Positions 57,773 through 64,000 of a DNA stretch of 64,000 nt are shown here, piece by piece. The first letter of the stretch is position 1. Each line of letters starts with the position of its first letter. The stretch comes from Alkaliphilus sp. NP8. GTDB lineage: Bacteria; Bacillota; Clostridia; Peptostreptococcales; Natronincolaceae. The notes beneath the pieces were generated by a model. The model made no database searches. It saw only the letters and a list, made by a program, of their open reading frames with translations, and was not told the DNA's origin. The position numbers and the translations under genes are program-made. The stretch covers positions 1 through 64,000 of the forward strand of contig JADWMM010000002.1 in NCBI GenBank assembly GCA_015978205.1, given 5' to 3'.

Positions 57773-58637
57773 TAATTCCCATAATCCTTTTTATATGTTG
57801 TATATCTACATTTTCTCTAACTATTTTAGCTAACTTTTCATACTCTGTTTCTTTTATCTTTTTATACTCGTTTACAGTTGATTTTTCCTTAATTTCTTTT
57901 CTTCTAGGAGCTGCTACTGTATCTACTAAACTATCTTCATCTTCTATATTTATCTCAAAATATGGAATTACACCTAAGCAAGGCTTATCAACTAAATCTT
58001 CTAACATCTTTATACCTGGCTTTAAAATCTCAATATCCCCTCTAAATTTATTAATTATAAAACCTTTTATTCTACTTCTTTCTTCTTCATTAAGTAACAT
58101 AATAGTTCCATAGATCGAAGCAAAAATTCCTCCTCTATCAATATCTCCTATAAGAATAACAGGAGCATCTACTAAATTTGCCACTCCCATATTAACAATA
58201 TCATTTTTATTTAAGTTTATTTCCGCTGGACTTCCTGCTCCTTCAATAACTATAATGTCACAATTATCACTTAAGATATTGTAAGCATCTTTTACTATAT
58301 TTTTTAATTCTTCTTTTTTATCCTGATAAATATTAGCTGGCATATTCTCAGTTAGATTTCCATTTATTATAACTTGACTCTTACTATCACTAGTAGGCTT
58401 TAATAAAATAGGATTCATTTCCACCCTAGCATTTATTCCTGCTGCCTCCGCCTGAATCACTTGAGATCCAGCTATTTCATTGCCATCTTCAAGAATTATA
58501 GAATTCGATGTCATATTTTGAGACTTAAAAGGTGATACAGAAAAACCATCCTGTTTAAAAATCCTACACATAGCTGCAGTTAGTATAGTTTTACCTACTG
58601 AAGACGACGTTCCTTGAAACATAATATTATTTGTCAT
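57759..58637 (-). CDS. cobQ: Cobyric acid synthase CobQ/CbiP lacking the C-terminal glutamine amidotransferase domain
   Basis: [40 protein letters not shown] and [13 protein letters not shown]-domain motifs; only 292 aa; ends with the canonical CobQ tail [23 protein letters not shown]. Confidence 0.9.
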   Translation of the reverse strand: MTNNIMFQGTSSSVGKTILTAAMCRIFKQDGFSVSPFKSQNMTSNSIILEDGNEIAGSQVIQAEAAGINARVEMNPILLKPTSDSKSQVIINGNLTENMPANIYQDKKEELKNIVKDAYNILSDNCDIIVIEGAGSPAEINLNKNDIVNMGVANLVDAPVILIGDIDRGGIFASIYGTIMLLNEEERSRIKGFIINKFRGDIEILKPGIKMLEDLVDKPCLGVIPYFEINIEDEDSLVDTVAAPRRKEIKEKSTVNEYKKIKETEYEKLAKIVRENVDIQHIKRIMGINDIK

Positions 58638-58734
58638 TTTATTCCTCCTTTCTATTTTTATTAATTGTTTACTCCTTCGGGATTTTTTATAGATTAGAAA
58701 ACTAATAATTTTACCTTTTTAAGCAATAAAAAAA

Positions 58735-58753
58735 CACATAGAGGGTCTATGCG
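58735..58753 (-). terminator. Terminator at 3' end of cobalamin riboswitch
   Basis: Minus strand CATAGA-CCC-TCTATG then TGTTTTTTT. Confidence 0.75.
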
Positions 58754-58789
58754 CTAGGTTCATCAAAAAATATAATCAGATTAGATTAT

Positions 58790-59000
58790 TTATGACGAAT
58801 CTTACATACTTCCCTCCGAAGCAACGATTCTTACTTTCCAAGGCAGGTCTCCTGACTTACAGATTTTCTTACTCTCTTTCCTTCCCAGTTTCCCAGTGGT
58901 TACAAAGATTTCATACCTGCTCACAGTAGCGGGGGCTGCAGAGGATTTTAACCTCTTTCCCTTTTAACTTTAAAAATAAAGCACCTTGAAGTTTTGTTTT
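58790..59000 (-). promoter_or_regulatory. Cobalamin (AdoCbl) riboswitch upstream of cobQ
   Basis: Minus strand AAGGTGC...AAAAGGGAA...GCAGCCCCCGCTACTGTGA...CCACTGGG...GGGAAGG...GTAAGTCAGGAGACCTGCC. Confidence 0.95.
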
Positions 59001-59064
59001 TATTTAATTTTAAGTTACAACTTTATTATAATTTAGTTAAGTTATATATGTCAATATTGTTAAA

Positions 59065-59775
59065 TTATATTATTATTTCGCCTTCAATAAATTTCTTAGT
59101 CGTAGAATGCTTTGGGCTATTAAAAAGTCTATCTGTTTTTTCTATTTCTATAATTTTTCCTTTATTCATAAATGCAACTTCCTTGCAAAGTCTTTTACTT
59201 TGCCCAAGATTATGGGTAATTATAATTACTGTAGAATTATTTTCCTTATGAAATTTTTTTATAGCTTCTTCCATTACTAGAATAGAATTAGGATCAATAT
59301 TAGCAGTAGGCTCATCCAATAATAAAAGAGAGGGTTTAATTACTATAGCTCTAGCCAAAGCTACTTTTTGAGCTTCTCCTCCTGATAATGTCCATGCTTT
59401 TTGATTCTTTAAACTTTCAATTCCTATGAAATCCATTACTTCTATAACTCGTTTTTCTATTTCTTTTCTTTCTACATTTCTTATTTTTAAAGGATAAGCT
59501 ATATTATTAAATACAGTACTTCTTAATAAGTAAGGTTTTTGAAATACTAATGTCATATGTTTTTGTATTTTAGATGAAAACTTATTGTTGTCATAATAAA
59601 TAGAACCAGAACTTGCTTTTATCAATCCTGCAATAGTTTTTATTAATGTACTTTTTCCAGCACCATTTGGCCCTATAATACCTAGTAAGCTCCCAGCTTG
59701 TATAGTTAAATTCTCTATATTTAATACAGGTTGTCCTTCATAATATTTCTGCAAATTGTTAATATTTAAGTTCAT
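59065..59775 (-). CDS. tupC: Tungstate/molybdate ABC transporter ATPase
   Basis: GPNGAGKST, LSGGEAQKVALARAI; paired with TupB-like permease. Confidence 0.82.
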   Translation of the reverse strand: MNLNINNLQKYYEGQPVLNIENLTIQAGSLLGIIGPNGAGKSTLIKTIAGLIKASSGSIYYDNNKFSSKIQKHMTLVFQKPYLLRSTVFNNIAYPLKIRNVERKEIEKRVIEVMDFIGIESLKNQKAWTLSGGEAQKVALARAIVIKPSLLLLDEPTANIDPNSILVMEEAIKKFHKENNSTVIIITHNLGQSKRLCKEVAFMNKGKIIEIEKTDRLFNSPKHSTTKKFIEGEIII

Positions 59776-59777
59776 AA

Positions 59778-60467
59778 CTAATCCTCCTGCTGCAATTTAT
59801 ATAATAGAGAATTTATAATAAAAGATAGGGATAGCAAAACTATTCCTATAGCTATTGCCATTTCATAATCTCCCATATTTCTTAACATTGCAATTGTAGT
59901 AGTCATAACTCTAGTATGTCCTTTTATATTTCCACCTACTATCATTACAGCACCAACTTCAGATATAGCTCTGCCGTATCCTGTAACAATTGAAGAAAAA
60001 ATATAAACTCTAAGCTCTTTAATTAAAAGAAATAGAGTTTGTATTTTATTTGCTCCTAGTGTATAGGCTAAATTTTTAATTTCTTCACCCTTTTCTTTTG
60101 TTCCATTATAAATACCTCCTGCTATAATAGGAGTTACTAAACAAATCTGTGCTATTATCATAGCTATAGGAGTATATGTTATGCCTAACCTTCCTAATGG
60201 GCCACTTCTAGATATTAATAAATATATAACTAGACCAACTATTACTGGCGGTAAGCTCATCATAGTATATAATCCACGAACTATTATTTTCTTTACCTTA
60301 AATGATTTTATTCCTAATATAATTCCAAAAGGTATGGCTAACAAACTGGAAATTAAAGTAGATGCTAAAGACACGTAAAGCGATAGCCCTACAATACTAT
60401 ATATTTCTTTATCAAATGATAACAGTAAGTATATTGCATTTTTAAAGCCTTCTAAAATAGCTTCCAC
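59778..60467 (-). CDS. tupB: Tungstate ABC transporter permease
   Basis: TM profile; RAISEVGAVMIVGGNIKGHTRVMTTTIAMLRNMGDYE is TupB-typical. Confidence 0.87.
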   Translation of the reverse strand: MEAILEGFKNAIYLLLSFDKEIYSIVGLSLYVSLASTLISSLLAIPFGIILGIKSFKVKKIIVRGLYTMMSLPPVIVGLVIYLLISRSGPLGRLGITYTPIAMIIAQICLVTPIIAGGIYNGTKEKGEEIKNLAYTLGANKIQTLFLLIKELRVYIFSSIVTGYGRAISEVGAVMIVGGNIKGHTRVMTTTIAMLRNMGDYEMAIAIGIVLLSLSFIINSLLYKLQQED

Positions 60468-60494
60468 GTTAATTTCAAGCCTCCTACAATCTCC

Positions 60495-60753
60495 TTATAT
60501 TTTGAAGAACTTTGCTTCAATCAAATCAACTAGCTCTTTTGTATCTTCAAACCCAAACTGTGGAACATTATTATTAAACTGTGTATCCGTAACAAGTCCA
60601 AATAATTTATGTTCTTTACATAAAAGGTCATCTGCTGCTTCTTTTCTATAAACCTCTAGCTTAGGCTTATTTCCCTTTTTATACCCTTCTGTAATTATAA
60701 TATCAACATTATCAATTTTTTCAAGTATTTTATCTAAGAATATCTGGTATCAT
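60495..60753 (-). pseudogene. mobB: MobB remnant (MGD biosynthesis accessory GTPase), N-terminus deleted
   Basis: Frame reads FLDKILEKIDNVDIIITEGYKKGNKPKLEVYRKEAADDLL...LVTDTQFNNNVPQFGFEDTKELVDLIEAKFFKI*; P-loop half missing and the ATG at 60753 is out of frame. Confidence 0.8.
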
Positions 60754-61025
60754 TTTAGTACCTCCGAATAATTTAATAATTGAACAGTAATCTTTTGCCC
60801 TTCTTTATATGGGCCTGTGCCAGAAGGAATATAAAATAAAGAGTTAGTCCCAGATAAACTTGAAAGTACTCCTGAACTATGCTTATCAGGAAACTTTGTA
60901 TAATATTTACCATCTTTATAATAAGTATTAACTCTAACAAATCTGTTTTGGCTACTTACTTTAGAAATTTCACTTTCCAACTTAAAGCTGTATTTCTCTG
61001 ATAAAATATAATCACCAAACCACAT
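60750..61025 (-). pseudogene. moeA: MoeA remnant (C-terminal domain IV only)
   Basis: NRFVRVNTYYKDGKYYTKFPDKHSSGVLSSLSGTNSLFYIPSGTGPYKEGQKITVQLL; no Shine-Dalgarno, upstream in-frame TGA. Confidence 0.7.
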
Positions 61026-61091
61026 TTTAAATAAGTATTTTCAAATTGTCTCATAATAATATATCTAAAAATAGTCTTATTTTTTACTTAT

Positions 61092-61667
61092 CTATTTGTT
61101 TACGTCTTTATGAGGTACAATAACTAAAGCTGGTTTAGTTGATGGTTCAGGCATGCCATCGATTTTATCCAATGTACCAAATTCTTCTCTTAATTTATCA
61201 ATTTCACCATAGTGTATTGCTCTTACAGGACATGAACCTACACAAACCGGGTCCTTTCCTTGAATTATTTGGTCAACACACAAATCACATTTACCCATTT
61301 TTTTCTTCTCAGTATTCAATACTGGTGCATCATAAGGACATGCTTTTGCACAAGCTTCACATCCTATACAAAATTCCTCATTTATTAAAACAATTCCATC
61401 ATCTTTCCTTTTGTACATTGCTTCTGTAGGACAGGTTTCAACACAAACCGGATTTTCACAATGGTTACAAGATAATGAAGTCCAATAAGAATACACTCTG
61501 TGTTCTATTCCATTACCTGATTCGCTATAACTTCCACCTTCTGTTTCAGTTACCTTCATAAATAATTGACCTACTTTGAGATCATGTTTATCTTTACAAG
61601 CTACCTGGCAAGCTTTACAGCCCATACACATATTTTGTTCTATACAAAATCCTAATTGTTTAGCCAC
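61092..61667 (-). CDS. dmsB: DmsB-like 4Fe-4S ferredoxin subunit
   Basis: Four Cys clusters: CMGCKACQVAC, CNHCENPVCVETCP, CIGCEACAKACP, CDLC. Confidence 0.9.
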   Translation of the reverse strand: MAKQLGFCIEQNMCMGCKACQVACKDKHDLKVGQLFMKVTETEGGSYSESGNGIEHRVYSYWTSLSCNHCENPVCVETCPTEAMYKRKDDGIVLINEEFCIGCEACAKACPYDAPVLNTEKKKMGKCDLCVDQIIQGKDPVCVGSCPVRAIHYGEIDKLREEFGTLDKIDGMPEPSTKPALVIVPHKDVNK

Positions 61668-61692
61668 AGTAATTCCTCCCTATCTATATATT

Positions 61693-64000
61693 CTATGCTT
61701 TTTCTACTTGAATTAAATTCGTATGTTGTGGATTTCCTTTTGCTAAAGGAGAAGGTTTATGTGTAGTTAAGGTATTAATACAACCTCTTGTATCTACTCC
61801 TCTTTTATTAGGTGTCCACCAAGCTCCTTGGGAAATACTTGTAACTCCAGGCATAACTTTATTAGTAACTTTAGCTGGTATTTCTACTGTACCACGATCA
61901 TTAAATGCTTTAACTAAAACTCCATCTTTAATACCTCTTACATCTGCATCAATTGGGTTCATCCATACAGTTTGTTGTTCAACTTCTTCTCCCCATGGAT
62001 TATTATCATGTGTAGAATGGCATCTTCTCTTTGTATGATGTCCAATACATTGTAGAGGATATTTTTCTTTAAGTGGGTCTTCTGGACCTTCCCAAGATGA
62101 AATATACTTTGGAATAGCTGGTATCTCTTCTGGAGCGTTCATATCCCATAACCTTTTAGAGAATATCTCTATTTTTCCTGATGGTGTATGGAATGGATTG
62201 TTTTCTGGATCTTCAATTTGTTTCTTAAAAGCAATTAATGGTTCATCAAACTTAAATCTATGCATACCACTTTTCTTAAACTCTTCAAAGGTTGGAAAAT
62301 CAAAATGTTTTTTTCTAGTTTCTTCCACTACCCATCTAGTCCAATCTTCATTCGTTTCATTACCGTCTGTAAATTCATCTCTAATTCCTAGCTTTGCTGC
62401 TACTTCTTTTAACCATTCATATTCAAACTTACATTCAAATGGAGGTTCAACTACTTTGTTTGCATATAAAGCGAAATCACCATATCCCCAAGGTTTTGTT
62501 ATGTTATTTCTTTCAAATACCGTATCCCCTGGAAGTAATATATCAGCAAATTTCGCACTTGGTGTCATAAATATATCACTAACTACAATAAATTCAACTA
62601 GACTTTCATCTGCTAAAATTTCAGCAGTTTTATTACAATCTGAATGTTGATTTATTAGTGCATTTCCTGCAAGATTGAAGATTAATTTAATGTTGCTTGG
62701 TAATTTATCAACACCTCTTACTCCATCCTTAGCAGTCATTTCACTACCTCTTACTATTGCATCTGTCCACAAGAACACAGGAATACTACCTTCAAAAGGA
62801 TTTTTGGGTACCGGAACACCAGGTATACTTATTCTACTTGCATATCCAGCTCCTGAAGCACAACCACCGCTAATACCAACATTACCTGTCATTGTAGCTA
62901 GTATTGTAGCACCTCTAACAATTTGTTCACCATATGCACTTCTTTGAGGCCCCCAACCTTGTATTAAAGCAGCTGGTTTCGTTGTAGCATATTCTCTTGC
63001 GAGTTTTTTAATTGTTTTTGCTGGAACTTTTGTAATCTTTTCAGCCCATTCAGGTGTCTTTTCTATACCATCCTTTTCTCCTAGAATGTACGATTTATAT
63101 GATTCCTTTCCATCAATTCCTTCTGGCATATGTTCTGCATCAAATCCAATTGCATATTTGTCTAAAAATTCCTGATCGTGTAAATCTTCAGTTATCATTA
63201 CATAAGCCATAGCATCCATCATTGCATTATCAGTACCTGGTAAAACAGGAATCCATTCATCTGCCATCCCTATGGCAGTATCACTATACCTAGGATCAAC
63301 AGCTATTATTTTTACACCTGCTTCTTTTGCTTTTCTTAAAGGATACATTGAAGTTCCGAATATTGTTTCAGCTGGGTTATGGCCCCAGAGTATAATCAGT
63401 TTTGAGTTCACATAATCATCAGGAGTATTTCCAGTAGATCCAGTACCATACGTATATGGAGTCGCATTTGATGTTTGGGCAGTACTATAAGTATTATAAT
63501 ATCCTAAGTATCCACCATCTAATGCCAAAAGTCTATTTGCTAAAGTATTACCTCGTATTGCTGCACTTACACCTGTAGCATAATGAACATATCTTGAAGC
63601 TGGACCGTATTGCTCTTTAACTCTCTTAGTTTCACTAGCAATAGTCTCTATAGCTTCTTCCCAGGTAATCCTTTCAAATTTTCCTTCTCCTCTTTTTCCT
63701 ACTCTTTTCATCGGATATTTTAGTCTATCGGGATGGAAGAATGTTTTACGATAAGACCTTCCTCTAACACAAGCTCTTGCTAAAGTAGTGCTACCTTCAT
63801 CTTCGGACCCTTCATCTGTACTCAACCTTATAATTACATCATCTTTAACATGTGCCTTAATAACACATCTCCCACCACAGTTGTTAGAGCCAGAAGTTGG
63901 TATAACTTCTACTCCTTCCTCAACCGCAATTGTTGGTTCACTGGCATTTACATCAGTAGATTCAGATTCCACATCTAAGGCACCTGGTGTACAACCACTT
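61693..64000 (-). CDS. dmsA: DmsA-like molybdopterin (or tungstopterin) oxidoreductase catalytic subunit, partial at right edge
   Basis: CGGRCVIKAHVKDDVIIRL, ACVRGRSYRKTFFHPDRLKYPMKRVGKRGEGKFERITWEEA; frame stays open to the window edge (SGCTPGALDVESEST), so the ORF-track Met is not the true start. Confidence 0.92.
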   Translation of the reverse strand, partial: SGCTPGALDVESESTDVNASEPTIAVEEGVEVIPTSGSNNCGGRCVIKAHVKDDVIIRLSTDEGSEDEGSTTLARACVRGRSYRKTFFHPDRLKYPMKRVGKRGEGKFERITWEEAIETIASETKRVKEQYGPASRYVHYATGVSAAIRGNTLANRLLALDGGYLGYYNTYSTAQTSNATPYTYGTGSTGNTPDDYVNSKLIILWGHNPAETIFGTSMYPLRKAKEAGVKIIAVDPRYSDTAIGMADEWIPVLPGTDNAMMDAMAYVMITEDLHDQEFLDKYAIGFDAEHMPEGIDGKESYKSYILGEKDGIEKTPEWAEKITKVPAKTIKKLAREYATTKPAALIQGWGPQRSAYGEQIVRGATILATMTGNVGISGGCASGAGYASRISIPGVPVPKNPFEGSIPVFLWTDAIVRGSEMTAKDGVRGVDKLPSNIKLIFNLAGNALINQHSDCNKTAEILADESLVEFIVVSDIFMTPSAKFADILLPGDTVFERNNITKPWGYGDFALYANKVVEPPFECKFEYEWLKEVAAKLGIRDEFTDGNETNEDWTRWVVEETRKKHFDFPTFEEFKKSGMHRFKFDEPLIAFKKQIEDPENNPFHTPSGKIEIFSKRLWDMNAPEEIPAIPKYISSWEGPEDPLKEKYPLQCIGHHTKRRCHSTHDNNPWGEEVEQQTVWMNPIDADVRGIKDGVLVKAFNDRGTVEIPAKVTNKVMPGVTSISQGAWWTPNKRGVDTRGCINTLTTHKPSPLAKGNPQHTNLIQVEKA

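Noticed and set aside
57763-58113. 116-aa plus-strand ORF opposite cobQ
   Set aside because: Antisense to cobQ; considered whether it could be the missing GATase part, but the translation is hydrophobic low-complexity sequence with no GATase motif.

Overview
Low-GC Clostridia-type chromosomal segment, probably a spore-forming amino-acid/peptide fermenter. From left to right it contains: (1) the effector part of a type I-B CRISPR-Cas locus (partial cas4, cas3, cas5, cas7, cas8b1/cst1, cas6) with a WYL regulator and no array in the window; (2) pyrB with a tandem PyrR-type leader; (3) a ten-gene Mrp/Mbh-like antiporter operon with three NuoL/MrpD-type subunits and a split MrpA C-terminus; (4) a pyrC-F-carA-carB-K-D-E operon with its own PyrR-type leader; (5) a POT peptide transporter, an M24 peptidase and a proline iminopeptidase; (6) T-box-controlled ileS of the IleS2 type with a GIHH signature; (7) a giant HgdC-like activase; (8) a decayed APC permease, spmAB and a chemoreceptor; (9) a hydroxyproline-dehydratase operon (hypD, hypE, proC) with a divergent XRE-cupin regulator; (10) a riboswitch-controlled cobamide salvage cluster (cobQ-cbiB-cobD-btuFCD-cobUSC-cblTS); (11) tungstate transporter genes, remnants of mobB and moeA, and a DmsAB-like oxidoreductase. 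The main observation is that both glutamine-amidotransferase systems visible here have lost their glutaminase function by different routes. CarA has Ser and Asn in place of the catalytic Cys and His. CobQ lacks the whole C-terminal GATase domain but keeps its reading frame and C-terminal tail. This suggests free-ammonia-dependent biosynthesis, although decay of cobQ by deletion is a live alternative because three other genes in the window show deletions. All calls come from reading the sequence and motif recall; no searches were run.
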